A stretch of DNA of 64,000 bases from Lyophyllum atratum (GCA_014905825.1 JACGCN010000045.1:186001-250000), one strand, 5' to 3'; counted from the first letter of the stretch, positions 1-12,948 are shown. A program made the numbers and translations. The notes: a model not told the origin generated them from the sequence alone.

Positions 1-693
1 CCTTGTGCCACCTCCGCCGTCCAAATCCTCGTCAGTTGAACTAGCGGAAAATCAGTCAAATGGCCATTGCTACAGTTCAAAAAGCAACTCACCTCGGTCA
101 CGCACGTCATATAAATGGATAGTCCCAGCGTGACTGGCGACAACGAGCCGCCGATTTAAAGGATCGAATGCCTGACATTCGATCCCATCGTTGCACTCGA
201 ATGGGGCAATGGTATTAGCTTCTTTCACTTGGAACCACTTGAACAATATCAGCAAAGACCTAGACATGATTGGGAGCGTCGACATACGTGGCTATTCTTG
301 GACTTTGGATAAATGCTAAGGTAGCCCCTACCGGTACCAACACACAGAGAGAACCCCTCTTCGTCTACGGGTGGCTTGAAGTGGAGGAATGTCAGGGCAG
401 TGACTTGTCCCCATTGGGGATCGTGAAGAACTTGTTCGCGCTGCAAGGTCTCTGTATTCCAGACTGTGACGCATCCGTCGTCACCTATGGAGAACGCCGT
501 GAGACCTCAATACCAGAAAGCGAGGAGAGAGAACCCACCACCACCAAAGAGGAGAGCTCCGTCATGAGAGAACACAAGCGCATTCATAGCGCCATTGGCG
601 CCTTTCAGCTCACCGGCCAACTCGTACTTAGTTGCCTACAGAAAGGTTAGACCAAGCATAGCTCCTGACAAAAGAATGTCTTACAGTCGTCAT
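1..693 (-). CDS. WD40-repeat protein (5' part, runs off window)
   Basis: Spliced model complement(join(<1..40,93..237,288..484,542..635,685..693)); introns are 49-57 nt and phases agree. The first exon encodes only Met-Thr-Thr. The protein continues ATKYELAGELKG, then a blade with ALVFSHDGALLFGG and GDDGCVTVWNTE, then CVGTGRGYLSIYPK, DPLNRRLVVASHAGTIHLYD and QLTRIWTAEVA. These GxxDGxVxVW and HxGxIxLYD strings are WD40 blade strands. Such proteins form beta-propeller scaffolds; in Agaricomycetes this MTT...YELAGELKG group is a large family of unknown function, often in accessory regions (family knowledge, not shown here). The 3' part lies outside the window, so length and further domains are unknown. 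The start was chosen because it is the only ATG joining in phase to the first blade, and a TATA-like motif lies about 85 nt upstream. Confidence 0.8.
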
Positions 694-3278
694 ATTCCCT
701 TTGTTGTGGTGCTAGGATCGCTGAGTAGTTGCTGCGGTGTCTTCGAGGTGAGACGATCAGGATGAAAGGGGCGGGGTTTTATATGTCTTCCGTTCGGAGT
801 TAGTTAGTCCTCGTGGTCACTGAAAACAAAGGATGCTTACCTCATACTTTTGGATGTCCAAGATCAAGTCACGACGGAAAGGAGGGCGACATGATATAAG
901 ACAGACACACGAAGGAGGATGAATGCCCGCTACTTTGCTACAACAAGTACTTCATGCGTCTTTACATCCAGCACCATCTTCCGCACGTGACGAACCGAGT
1001 TGAGTTCCAAGTTGCACCTCCCCCGGCCCTTCCATCCATTACGACACGGACCGAGTTCACTACCGAACGTCTGGCCTATTCGGACAAAGAGGAACCTTTC
1101 CTTGCACCGGCTGGGAGAGACAGGGCGAGTCCTACCCCGCCAGACGCAGATGGGAGCGGTTCCGGACCACGTGGCCCCAGACTCAGGCGGGGATGCAATC
1201 AAATACCAAAGCCGGCGGGGGAGCCGGGAAGGCCAAACTCAGGAGGTTTCTGTGTGGAAGCCGCACTCCTAGCTGAAGGTTGGTCCAAGCAGTCTGCTCA
1301 GGAGCTCCGGGTGCGTGATTTGTCGATTTCCCTCCAGCCCACCGCTCATTGCAGGATAGGAGGCCGTTCGGACTGCGGCTCAGGACCAGCTGGACTTGAA
1401 GGTCAGCTATAAAAGCCAACATAAACCGACTTTAAGAAAGATCTGTGCTGAGGTGCGTGCCACATTGCGAGTAATGTTTGTGGTGTTGAACTTCGGGCAT
1501 AGATGATGGGGGAGAAGCGATGGCCAGTTTTGAAGAACTACGCTGGCTGCTGGCCGGTTCACAGTATGCTGAAATTGGCCCTCAAGTATTTCTCAGAGGC
1601 CGCGCGCCGCAACGACTACAAGGAGAGCAGTCAACGACTTCGCGCGGCGCTTAGGGGTGAGAGTCCTCCGGCGGCCTCGACTTGAAGAGTGTACGAAGAC
1701 TTAGACTTTGGATCATAGAATGTAGCTCTATCACTACATAGGGAGAACCATGTGCATATTTCGGAACAAGGAACACCAGCTCATCCGAACATCATCGCAG
1801 CTGAGCAACTGTAGTTGAATACTCTAGTCAGCGAAGCTCGATCACGGCGCATCCCTTGATTCCGAAGAAGTCGATGTATCTTGCTGGTATTGAATGAGAA
1901 CAGAGATGTACGAGGAGGTCATGATCAACTCACTGTAGATATCAAAGAGGTGCAAGAGCGGAACTGTCAGAAACGACGGTAAAGCAGCCACTGGGGGACG
2001 GCACCCTGCGTGAACTATGATGTAGGGATAGATGAGACAAATTCCTCGTAGTAAAGAATTGTTTGAGTACAACGAATGTCGAGAGGAGAGAGTATCCTCC
2101 GTTGCGGGGCACGATATGTTGCTCCCTACAACACTGCTGGCCAGTAAACAGCATATTCAAGTTGGATATATCGTTCGGGCAAGGAAACCGCCAGGTAGCA
2201 AGAGGAGAGATATGATAGAAGTTGTAGGCGTTGTAGATGTAGTTATGGGGCGAAAGTTCACTCTCAGGGTAAACCCAGCAGACGTGAGTATAGTTTGGGC
2301 TGGCCCAAGTCTATACATGAAGGCAAAGTAGCATGGGCAAGCCCAGAGCTACACAACGTAACACGGAGAGGTGATGGGCTAAAATCTGGAACGACGAGGA
2401 GAGGGGAGGGGATGACGGTGGAGAGATGGAAGGGAATGAGGGGGAGAGAGGGCCGAAGTGGGCGAGGATTGTTGAGGTGGGCGGGGGTTAAGTCGGGCGA
2501 GGGCTGGAGGGAGTGAAAATTTAAAAAGTCAATTAAGAGGTGCAACGGGACTGAATGCGTTGGCAACTCACCTGCTGACCTGTACCCTGCAGCATAGACA
2601 TTGCGAACCTAGTAAGGTAAGAGGGAGTCAGAACCTGAAGCTAGAGAACGACTTCTTTTACTTACTTACCTGAGACGGGTGGACGCATCCTCTCCACGAT
2701 TTGGGTGGTGAGCGGAGGCCCGGGTCACCGGTCACCTAGAGGCTAGCAACCACGGATTTGGCATGTCGGACTAGGTCGGACTTAGCAGAAAAAAGGTCGA
2801 GGCCGAAAAAGGTCGAGGCCGGTCTATTTGGCCTACAAGCAACTGACTAAGCATAGCCGTTGAAGCAACTTTTTCGTCAAGTCCATCGTGCCCTCGCCGA
2901 GTATCTCAGCGACCTTCTCATTTCACACTACCTGTAGTCATGGGGCCACCCAGGCGTACACACAACATCCTTTTCCTCTGAAGTTCAGGGCGTGCCCGAC
3001 TTCCTTGTTTTCTCCTGGTTGCAAACCGAGAAACATATCCACTCTCTGACCACACCTGAGTACTTGGGCATTCGCTGCCCTCATTCTACGCTATTAGTCT
3101 CTAATACCTTTCTGGCTGTCTTCTACTGCACCAACGTCACCTTTTTTTTTACCCAACAATCCAATATTTCCGACACTAGTGGCCGCGCTGCCGTTGCTGT
3201 ACCCACCCAGAGCCATACCTCATCCTCCAGCCACTTCGGGGGGAAATCTCCTTTTCGTCACGTTCATATATCTGCGCC
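694..3278. other. Gene-poor interval with possible gene remnants
   Basis: No complete gene is supported in these 2.6 kb. Open frames at 954-1412 (+) and 930-1422 (-) overlap each other and match nothing I know. A frame at 1503-1685 (+) contains WPVLKNYAGCWPV, which faintly recalls a motif of Agaricomycete hypothetical proteins and may be a remnant. A purine-rich plus strand runs over about 2391-2515. A 16-bp unit, GAAAAAGGTCGAGGCC, is repeated twice at 2790-2821. The 3' end is the promoter and leader of the next gene. Confidence 0.4.
776..785 (-). promoter_or_regulatory. TATA-like box of the WD40 gene
   Basis: CATATAAAAC on the minus strand, about 85 nt upstream of the predicted ATG at 693. 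It supports that start. Position and sequence are seen; function is inferred. Confidence 0.4.
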
Positions 3279-6037
3279 ATGCATCAACAGTGAGTTTCCC
3301 CTGTTCTTCTTGCTCGTTAGGTCCAACTAACATCTTACACGCAGTCCGCGGCCATTGAACGAGCGGCTGAACGTACCCTACTCATTCGACAAGACACGGG
3401 GCAGAGTCATTGTCCTCAATGGGGACTTTTATTACTCCCCAAATTCTTCGCGCCAAGTTGACTTGCCCCCTCCCGATCCATATCAGGGCACAATACATAA
3501 TATATTCGACTGCAAGGATGCTCGAGCAGAGATCTATCATCAGCCTCGGTGGTGGACACGGTCATTCGGATGGGTTGCATTCGTGCCCATACAACCTTCC
3601 TATACCGGTGCTCTCTTCAATCGCCTGTCCCACGTCCCGACTTATCTCCATGCGTACTCGAATATTGATATTACCGACGGATTCTCTCTACCCGAGGATA
3701 CAAAAGCAGGCTGGATGCGACTGGAGGCCGCTCTTGCGTCTGCCACATCTCTGGTTACAAAGGAATATACTCTAGCCGCCATTCGTCCCTTTTCGCCCTG
3801 GGCTGTGGGTTATGCCAAGACGCGAAAAAGCTATCACAGCGCCGTAGCTCATGCCCAGAGATCCCGCGACTGGTTCTCAGTTTGGATGGGCCTGTTCTCC
3901 TACCTAATCGCCGAGGCTGAATCCGCCAATCAGTATTCGTTCCAAAAGGCCTGGCCGGACGTCCTTTTGAATCATGACTTCGATCAGAATTGGATCGACT
4001 CCGTCATGTCTTCAACGATCTATGATTTCACCTCTCCCAACTCGCGGGCTGGTACCTTTATCCGATTGACAGGACAGGACATTGATCCAACTCAACCTCC
4101 AGTTACATGGTTCTGTCACTACAACGTACCTGTATGGTACAGATGGGGCCAGCATGAGGCAATCACTGCAGACGACATATTAAAACCTTTGGAGTATCAA
4201 ATGCAGGAAGCCACAACGTGGCTGACCATGCAACCCGCAAGTCTCCTCCCGTCTGATGTACATGGTCCCCGGTCTGGTAATTCACCACCTGAAGACGCAG
4301 ATCCGCCTAGAGCATACATAGCATGGTTTGCTGACCGTGATGAACGTAACAAAAAGCGTGTTCTCACGGAGACTTCAGCCCAGCACCAGACCCGTCTCAA
4401 CCGGGAACGACAACCGCCGACGACAAGTGCAAAAGTCTTTATATGGGAATCCAGCGATTCAGATCCTAAAGTTTGGGTTCGCGTGCCTGTGCTCAGAGCT
4501 GATAGAGAAGACACCTTAGAAGAATATGCGGGCACTCAATCCCGTTACGATTCTTTTTCTAACGAATGGGACTGCTGCTACGAATTTGGGCCTGGCGCTG
4601 ATGATGAAGACGAGGATAATCACCGCTTTCTAGCTGGCCATGAGGATTTCGATGATCACGAGCTCGATGATCCATCCCAGCAACCTGCCCCCCCCTACAT
4701 CGATCTCCCCGGCCCTCGAGTGCTTACTCCTCCTCCCCAGCCAGCCCAAAATTCCGATGCACAGAGCTTGCACATTCCACGCTTTCATCCTATTCACCTC
4801 AACACTGCTGCAGTGCAAGAGGGCTCGACACGCAGCTTATCCCAAAGCTCCAAAGCTGACGCGCTGCAACAGGAAATGTTGGAGGTACTGCACCTACATT
4901 ATGGTTTCACTCCACCTCTGCCTCTTCCCAATGCTGTCCCTGCTGTCCTCAGCGAAAACGAATACAAGAAGATGATCCGTGTCTTGGGCCTTCAATGGAG
5001 CGACGTTAAGGACCTTATTGTTGCCCTTCCCATCATCCCCTTGGTCAAGGCATATTTGGATGGGATAATAGGCAACTTGCGACCTGCTGACAATAGATGT
5101 GACTTCAATCTCCGGAGTCGTACATCTCTTGCGTCATCGTCGCGTCTGAGGTTCCTAAGGATCGTCCATTCGGCTGACGAAAGCGCCCGGCCTCTGTACA
5201 TGTTTGATTTCCAGGTATACTCGGTGGCTCCCTGGAAGTTGACGCTCACAACCGCAGCCAATGCCCTTTTGGTTTGCAGGCTTGATCAAAGTCTCGATGA
5301 ATACGGGGTCGCGCGCTACCTTCTGGAACACGGAGTCCCATTCCATACCTTGCTTTCGTCAGAGCTTGTGGACCGGGGTCCTCGTGAGCCTCCCCCTCCC
5401 TGTGTTCTTCCTGTTCGCCTGTCGAAGGCACAGTTCTCGGGCAAAGATTATGATGCGTATGTCAGTCATCGTTCAGATATCGTGAGGCAACCCCGGGCTC
5501 GCGCAGCTCTGCTTAACGGTGGTTACACGTGGAGGTTATTCATCATGACTGTCAGTTTCGATACCGTTTTGAATGGACCGACCGGTTGGAATCCTCTTCC
5601 TGGTACCATGTTCGTTGCTCGGGACCAAAAAACAAATGAAACCTTTGTGGACGACAGCTTGACGGAGGTCGAGTTGAACCTGATTTCCGGTGCATATACA
5701 TGTCTTACTGGTGAATATTTCTTCTGCGAGTTGATTTATATCTGCTCATTTTTCTTAAGGCATACAGAATCAAACGTCGACTCGCTCTTGGTACCCATTG
5801 GCCTCCACTTTTGAAGCAGCTGGTGAAAACTACGGCTATTGGAACCCCTATACCGAGAAAGTATTCTGGAGGCGGCTGGATGAAATTAATAATTCAGACC
5901 GTGCTGCAGATTCCAGGGGACCCTTGACAGCTGGGAAATGGCGAGATCTTTTGCGTGGATCGAAGGAAGTGCGTCGGTGTAAGGACAATGTTGAGCGTTG
6001 GTCAGAGGCCTTCATTACGCAGCACACCAATGCTTAA
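3279..6037 (+). CDS. Large lineage-specific protein of unknown function
   Basis: Model join(3279..3289,3345..5710,5760..6037), 884 residues. The first exon encodes only Met-His-Gln plus two bases; the second intron (49 nt) must be removed to reach the C-terminal frame, whose exon reads SWYPLASTFEAAGENYGYWN. The N-terminal 350 residues are rich in Trp and aromatic residues (RWWTRSFGWVAFVP, NVPVWYRWG) and include PFSPWAVGYAKTRKSYHSAV. The middle is acidic and proline-rich with a low-complexity stretch (DDEDEDN; PPPQPAQN). I see no signal peptide, membrane segment or catalytic motif. It resembles an expanded family of hypothetical proteins in mushroom genomes, often near transposon-rich DNA; this is from memory, and I assign no function. 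The reading frame is intact, so it is probably expressed or young. Confidence 0.75.
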
Positions 6038-6162
6038 TGGTCGACGACCATGTATATATATCTTGAGTATTAACCAGCTTCATTCCGCGGTAACATCCAT
6101 ATCGTATACACATAAGCACTCTATTATTTGAACGAAATATAGCATACACTTCACAATCCTAA

Positions 6163-6746
6163 TCATGCCTTGCCGAACACCATGAACTTGGGGAACTTGA
6201 ACTTCGGACCCTGAGAGACACGGCTTACAAATCTGTGGACATGTCAGTCTCGCGCCCACGTGTTGCAACAAAGTCACCTACTTTCTTACAGCAAAGTCGG
6301 CAAGCCGAGCGTCTCTCGATCGCAGTCCGACGAACTCATGAACGACGCCCTTCCTCATAATGACAATGTCGCCCTTCCAGCCCTGACCTATGCCCCATCT
6401 GGCGATGATTCGGTTCCTTGGGAGATGGCAGTGGTTTTTGACAAAAATGTGAAAGCGAGTCAATTGCCCGCGACGAGGTTGGATGGCTATGACGCCATCA
6501 TGTATGAAGGGCTGTAGCTTTTGCCCTCCGAAGGTGGTCTCCAGACACGGCCGTCGACCACGGTCATTGACAAGGACATGCAGACGCTTAAAGACGCCGC
6601 TACGTTTGCGGGAACTAGCACCGTAGTAGCGGCCATGGAAAGGGCGGCTTTTATCCTGTAAACAACATGAGCAGGTCTTTGAGCAATGCATCGGAATGGC
6701 GACTTACGAGCGTCGTGGGAGTGAATTTCAAAAGTGCGGACACCAT
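6163..6746 (-). CDS. Small basic protein of unknown function
   Basis: Model complement(join(6163..6232,6282..6655,6708..6746)), 160 residues; introns of 52 and 49 nt join in phase (donors GTAAGT and GTAGGT). The protein is basic, with KSRPFHGRYYGASSRKRSG near the N terminus, IQPRRGQLTRFHIFVKNHCH in the middle, GDIVIMRKG, and a C-terminal SQGPKFKFPKFMVFGKA. I see no signal peptide, transmembrane segment or recognised domain. It is divergently transcribed from the coiled-coil gene at 6997, sharing a 250-bp upstream region with a TATA-like CATATAAAAG about 105 nt upstream (minus strand, near 6850). An alternative donor four bases upstream gives a longer, less natural C terminus, so the last exon is the least certain part. 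Confidence 0.6.
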
Positions 6747-6996
6747 AACAAGAAATCAGTCGACAGGGGTGGTGAGAGTCCGAGAGCGATGAGCGATGAG
6801 CGTCAAGAGAGCGTCTAGCGAAGGAAGGAATCAACTCCCTTTCCTTTCTTTTATATGCTGATGTCACATCGCGGCTTGCACAAAGGGACGGAGTTCAGAC
6901 TTGCATCACCACGCTGCTACGCCCTATCCCTTACACTCATCTCCCCTCTTGCCTAACTCTACCAATTGCTCAACTTCCTTTCCAGTACTACTCAGC

Positions 6997-9900
6997 ATGT
7001 TGAACGACAAGTCCAGAGCGCCAGATATCGAGATGTCCGAGGCAGCATCTGTGGTTTGTCTGAGAGTTATTCGGTTATCGAAGCTAGCTAACATAGAACA
7101 GTCTACAGTTGCTGATCCTCCGGTAGCCCGTAGGACTATCCCTGGTGCCTTCCTTTCGGATACTATTTTCGACTGCGATTCTCCGGCTCCAAAGGACTCA
7201 TCCTTTTCTCCTCTGCCCGTCCACCGACCCGGTCCTGTGTACAATCGAGTGGCAACATCGAGGTTGGCCGTCGATCCTCCTAGTGATGTAAGTTTCTCCA
7301 ATCTCAAAGCCCTCATTCGATCTAATAGGTCATATAACTAGACAAAGAAGCGTCGAAGGGACGATGGAGATCTTGAGGACCCAAAGGTATACATTCAAAG
7401 AACACGCTATCTTATCACGATATTTACATCTCATGTTTATCAGTCACGCGACGAAATGATACGGTCACTAAATCGGGCGCTCCAGAAAGCTGAGACAGAG
7501 TTCGAATCGGTCACTCTCAAGCTCCAGGCGTCCAAGCAGGTGTGCTCGACATCGTACACTGCTCTAATGCTGATACTGATCGCCTTCCACCGTTCAGTCA
7601 CAAATATCTCTCGAGAATAAACATTCGGAATCTATCAAGGAGCTCGAGGGCAAATTGCGGGACACTAAGCAGGCTCTGGAGGACCAGGTCAACTATATTC
7701 GGCGGCTCTTTGAGAACATGAGTCTTAAAGACGGGGCTCCTCCTGAAACAAACTCTTTCGACCCCATAACCGCCACCGTGGAGCTCCAAACCCGTATAGA
7801 TCATCTTCAAGAACGCGCGAGAATGGCGGAAGGCAGAGAAAAGGCATTGCTGTATCAGGTGGAATCGATGACAAGCGAGGCGCGCGAAAGGAAGGTCGAA
7901 GCGGACAAAACGACGCACGACGCGGCCAGGCAGAAGGAGGCACTGCACAACGTCAGAGACCAACTTATAGCTCTCAAGGCCGAGCACTCCGAAGCCTGTG
8001 ATCGTTTCGAGGAAAAGCTTGCCTCGGTAGAGGGTGCGCTTCAGGCGACGAAGGCCAAACTCTCCGAGGTCGAGGGTGGACACGCCGAGATAAAAACAGC
8101 GTATGAGAACGTCGAGGACATGTATGAAGCAGCCTGCACCGAGTTGATGGGGTATAAATCGCGATATCAGCATGTGGAGCCTTCGAGGAAAGAGTATGAG
8201 GTTGTTCAAGTAAGTTGACGGCGAGATATAAAGTACCTCTACTAATGAACATCCAGGAAAAGCTCGACCATACGAAAGCGGCGCTGATGGAATCCACAAA
8301 GGTGTGACGCCCGTTGGGACTGGTAGTGCCTTCTTCTGATGCCTAATTCTTTGCAGGAGGCCGGAGACCTCAAATCTCGAATCAAAGAGATCGAACACAG
8401 TGCGCGCGAGGAAGCAGAACATCTTAGGAGCGAGATCCAGCGAGGCAAGAACGAGTTAGAAGAAGAAAGAGGCAAACTCGTCGAGGAGGCGAAGACTCAT
8501 GGAGGTCTTGCCCTCGAGAAGCTTCAGAGCACCCATCAGGCGCAGGCGGTACGTTGATTTACATTCCGAATGGTACCCTCCGCTTACGCCCGCATCAGGC
8601 CAGACTTTCCAACGCTGTGAAAACTGCTCAGACTGAAGCGCAACGCGTGACGACGGTAATGAATGACTTAAACCCAGAGTGCGTCATCTGACGTCCTGTC
8701 AATATAGGAACTCCAAGAACTACAAGCAAAGTTCGAGCAGGAGAAGCTTGACGCCGTCGCAACTTCGACCGCTACACTTCAGGAAATCCACAAAGCAGCG
8801 CAAGTAAGTTGTTTTCTTTAGCACGAAGAATCTATTTGATGGGCGATACATAGGAAAAAGTGGAGGGGAACCTCAACGTGACTCAGACGGCCTTAACACG
8901 GTCCTCGGAGGTAAGATCCTCCCTCAGTCGCGAGGAAGTCGTCTAACATTCCGGTTCACCCAGGAGGTCGTCACGCTCAAGGCACAGATATCGACCCACG
9001 AATCAAATGCGCAAGATGCCGTCACCCGTCTCCAGCAAGACTTGAAGAATGCCCAGCGCGACGCGGAGCAGACACGCACGAGGCTTACTGAAGAGGCGAA
9101 TAGCCGGGAAGCTCTCGAGAAGGTTCAAAGCACCCATCAAGCGGAGACGGTACGTTGATTTACATACCAAATAGTACCCTCCGCTTACTCCCGCATCAGG
9201 CCAGACTTAACGAGGCTGTGAAGACCGCTCAAACTGAAGCACAACGCGTGACGACGGTAATGAATGACTTGAACCCAGAGTGCGTCATCTGACGTCTTGT
9301 CAATGTAGGAACTCCAAGAACTGCAAGCAAAGATTGAGAAGGAGAAGGACACCGTCGCAACGTCAACCGCTGCACTTCAAGAAAGTCACAACGCAGCGCA
9401 AGTAAGTTGTTTTCTTCAGCACGAAGAATCTATTTGATGGGCGATACATAGGAAAAAGTCGAGGGGGACCTCAATGTGACTCAGACGGCCTTAACACAGT
9501 CCTCGGAGGTAAGATCCTCCCTCAGTTGCGAGGAAGTCGTCTAACATTCCGGTTCACCCAGGAGATCGTCACGCTCAAGGCACAGATATCGACCCTCGAA
9601 TCAAATGCGCAAGATGCCGTCACCCGTCTCCAGCAAGACTTAGAGAACGCCCAGCGCGATGCGGAGCAGACACGCACGAGGCTTACTGAAGAGGCGAATA
9701 GCCGGGAAGCTCTCGAGAAGGTTCAAAGCACCCATCAAGCGGAGACGGTACGTTGATTTACATACCGTATGGTACCCTCCGCTTACGCCCGCATCAGGCC
9801 AGACTTAACGAGGCTGTGAATACCGCTCAAACTGAAGCGCAACGCGTGACGACGGTAATGAATGACTTAGACCCGGAGTGCGTCATCTGACGTCTTGTAA

Positions 9901-12697
9901 ATGTAGGAACTCCAAAAACTACAAGCAAAGGTTGAGCAGGAGAAGCTTGACGTCGTCGCAACTTCGACCGCTACACTTCAGGAAATCCACAAAGCAGCGC
10001 AAGTAAGTTGTTTTCTTTAGCACGAAGAATCTATTTGACGGGCGATACATAGGAAAAAGTCGAGGGGAACCTCAACATGACTCAGACGGCCTTAACACGG
10101 TCCTCGGAGGTAAGATCCTCCCTCAGTCGCGAGGAAGTCGTCTAACATTCCGGTTCACCCAGGAGGTCGTCACGCTCAAGGCACAGATATCGACCCTCGA
10201 ATCAAATGCGCAAGATGCCGTCACCCATCTCCAGCAAGACTTGAAGAATGCCCAGCGCGACGCGGAGCAGACACGCACGAGGCTTACTGAAGAGGCGAAT
10301 AGCCGGGAAGCTCTCGAGAAGGTTCAAAGCACCCATCAAGCGGAGACGGTACGTTGATTCAGATACCGTATGGTACCCTCCGCTTACGCCCGCATCAGGC
10401 CAAACTTAACGAGGCTGTGAATACCGCTCAAACTGAAGCACAACGTGTGACGACGGTAATGAATGACTTGAACCCAGAGTGCGTCATCTGACGTCTTGTA
10501 AATGTAGGAACTCCGAGAACTACAGGCAAAGGTCGAAAAGGAGAAAATTCAACTTGAGGCAACATATACGACCAATCTCCAACAAACCCATCAAGCAATT
10601 CAAGTAGGTCCATTGGCAATCGTTTACCATATCACTCTGACTGCTGCTCAAGGAGAAACTCAAGGCAGATCATGAGGAGACCCAAAAGAAGTTGGCCAGA
10701 GCAACTGCGGTGAGATATCCCACCTCTATTGGGAAATTTACATCTGACTCCTGGATGACCGCAGGAGATTGAGGGTCTGACATCTCGTATACAAGAACTG
10801 GAGTGCCGTGCCTCGGATGGTAACGACGGAGATGTTGAAATGGACGACGCAGGAGCAGCCAGCTCTCCACGTCGACAGAGACCACTCCACCTTTTGGTTA
10901 GCATTCCGCACTTGAATTGTTGTATAAGCTCATCGGTGTTCACGTTCCAGACAAGTAACGCGACAAGGTACCGTGGGTCAAAGAGGCCCGAGTCGCTCCT
11001 CGAAGGCCTAAGGGAGACCTCCGTCGTTCCTGAACGCTCCGTCGGGCAGAGTGGAAATCCTAGGTCGACCCCTCTTCCAACTTCGCCAGGCCGCCCATTC
11101 ACAACTTTACCAAATCCGGGTCTATTTGGTTCCTCTCCTCTCTCATCACCAACGACTGCGATGGCACACTCCTCGCTTTATAATAACTTCATGAACTTCC
11201 CCTCTTCACCTTCTCGCGCTTCTTCCATTCGTCTTTCACCACCTCCTGCCGCTTCTTCCAGTCGTCTTTCACCACCGCCTGCCGCTTCTTCCAGTCCCAG
11301 TCATCTTTCACCAAATCCAGCTGCAATGGCAGACTCCCTGCTTCACAATAATTTCCTTAATTTCCCCCCCCCTTCACCTCCTGTCGCTTCTTCGAGTCGT
11401 CGTCCGCAAAGCACCTCGGGTTATCGTCAAATTGCTCCTCCAGGCTACGCGCAGTCTCGAGCCCGCGGGTCAGGCTCGAAACAAACGACCCGAGGCCGTC
11501 AGCTAGGTCCCCGTCCGACTCCGCCTCCCCGCACCCCTGCGCCCGAGCCCGGTGCGTCTGGAAGCAACCATCCACCAGTCTCCAACTTTGGTCGTGCAGA
11601 CGGCGCCCCCGAGCCCAATGCTCAGACCGCGGGCGACGCTATATTAATGGAACTCCTTCGAGAAGTTCGAGACATGCGTTCTGACGTCGATGAAGTCATG
11701 GGATCATCCTCTCGCAAAACAGCCAAAAAATCGACCCATAGGAGCACTGGGAACTTCCTAGTACCCGCAAAGAAGAGACCACGTTCTGCAGAACGTGTAT
11801 TCTTGACAAACACAATTCATGCCCGCCTTGACCTGATGCTGCATATAAAGGACGACAAGGACATCGCGAAAGTTGCCATGGAAGTTGTCGTTACCCGTGA
11901 AACCTTGGAGAAGTTCGAGGAGGGCACTATCGAGATTCCACCCCTAGAACCACTGCAGGTGAACCTTGACGACCTAAAACATCCTTGGAACGAAGAACTG
12001 TCAGATGTATTCACGGATGACTTTCTCGCGGAAAACCCAGAGCTTAGCCACAGACGGCCAGAGGTCAAAGTGCACTTCCACGCTCGATTAAGAGCCCTCA
12101 GGACCGCACTTCTCAAGCATTGCAGACGCGAAGGCGAGCAGCCAGAGGATGTCTTTGGTCGGATGGAGAGGGAATACCAAGCAAATAAGCAGATCAGAAG
12201 AGTTCTGAGACGACAAGACGCGGTAGGTCCGCATGTCTGTAGAATGGATCGATACTGACCTTTACTCGTAGCTGCGCTCAGATAGGATCAAGATATGCGA
12301 GCAACAGGCCCGGGACGGTGACGCAACATGGACGCAGCTCTTCGCAATCATGGAAGAGCTTCCATCCAACGGTCATAGCTCGGACGAATCGGGTAACGAG
12401 GGTGGGAAGACCTATGCCGTCAGAGTGAAACAATGGCGCAGTGACGAAATCACCAAGATCGTGCAATATGTCGATAAACATCGAATCACGACCAACGCTT
12501 ATGGAAACGCTCTTCCCGGTAATCACAGCCGCAACCGCGTTCGTCACACGTACCCACCTCTCAGTAAAGTGGAAGCATGCGCTCAGCTTCCCTTGAACTT
12601 CTATAACGCAGCATGGTGGGGTGCATTGAGAAGGAGCGAGACGAGGAACTTGGAGTCGAAACCAGACATGGTTTTGCCCAAGGTTCCGGATCTTTAG
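6997..12697 (+). CDS. 25-exon coiled-coil protein with tandem exon modules
   Basis: Model join(6997..7053,7102..7287,7342..7386,7444..7539,7598..8209,8257..8301,8357..8548,8599..8655,8708..8803,8854..8910,8964..9149,9200..9256,9309..9401,9452..9508,9562..9747,9798..9854,9907..10002,10053..10109,10163..10348,10399..10455,10508..10603,10653..10709,10765..10896,10951..12222,12272..12697), 1485 residues. All introns are phase 0. Residues about 114-900 are Glu/Lys/Ala/Gln-rich, with few or no prolines, and predict a long coiled coil. Residues 412-806 are three copies of a ~132-residue module. The next ~200 residues are Ser/Pro-rich and disordered (SSRLSPPPAASSS). The C-terminal 300 residues hold a conserved-looking domain with PWNEELSDVFTDDF, HFHARLRALRTALLKH and TNAYGNALPGNHSRNR, typical of an Agaricomycete hypothetical family. 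A structural or scaffold role is an inference. The first intron is 48 nt and in frame, so it could be retained. Confidence 0.8.
8512..10530 (+). repeat. Intragenic tandem repeat, three ~600-bp multi-exon units
   Basis: Exons of 57, 96, 57 and 186 nt with their four introns recur with period 601, 598 and 601 bp (unit starts 8599, 9200, 9798), followed by a partial fourth unit at 10399. The 3-bp difference is one codon lost from the 96-nt exon of the second unit. Introns are nearly identical in sequence as well as length, so the duplications are recent or homogenised. A diverged, older relative of the last exon lies just upstream (8357-8548). Because every exon is phase 0, copy number can change without breaking the frame. 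Confidence 0.93.
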
Positions 12698-12918
12698 ACT
12701 TCACTTCACTCTATGCCTATATTTCTACCCTTTACGTTCACGAGCATCCGGTGACATCCGGCGATTTGCAATTAGATATAATGTATTGTACGCCACAATA
12801 TTACAACCACATCGCTCCTCCAGTTTACAGTGGGATGGGTGTTAGATCAATAACCTCAAATACCACGTTACCCTGCGAGAACCTTGGGCATCGTGTGAGG
12901 AACCAATGAGGGAACGAT

Positions 12919-12948
12919 GAGCGTCTTTGAGCGTCTTTGAGCGTCTTT
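12919..12948 (+). repeat. Three tandem copies of GAGCGTCTTT
   Basis: Perfect 10-bp unit repeated three times in the spacer between the coiled-coil gene and the TypA pseudogene. No function can be assigned. Confidence 0.9.

Noticed and set aside
8551..10350. Regular repeats that might suggest a CRISPR-like array
   Set aside because: The unit is about 600 bp, contains exons and introns, and encodes coiled coil; this is a eukaryotic intragenic duplication.
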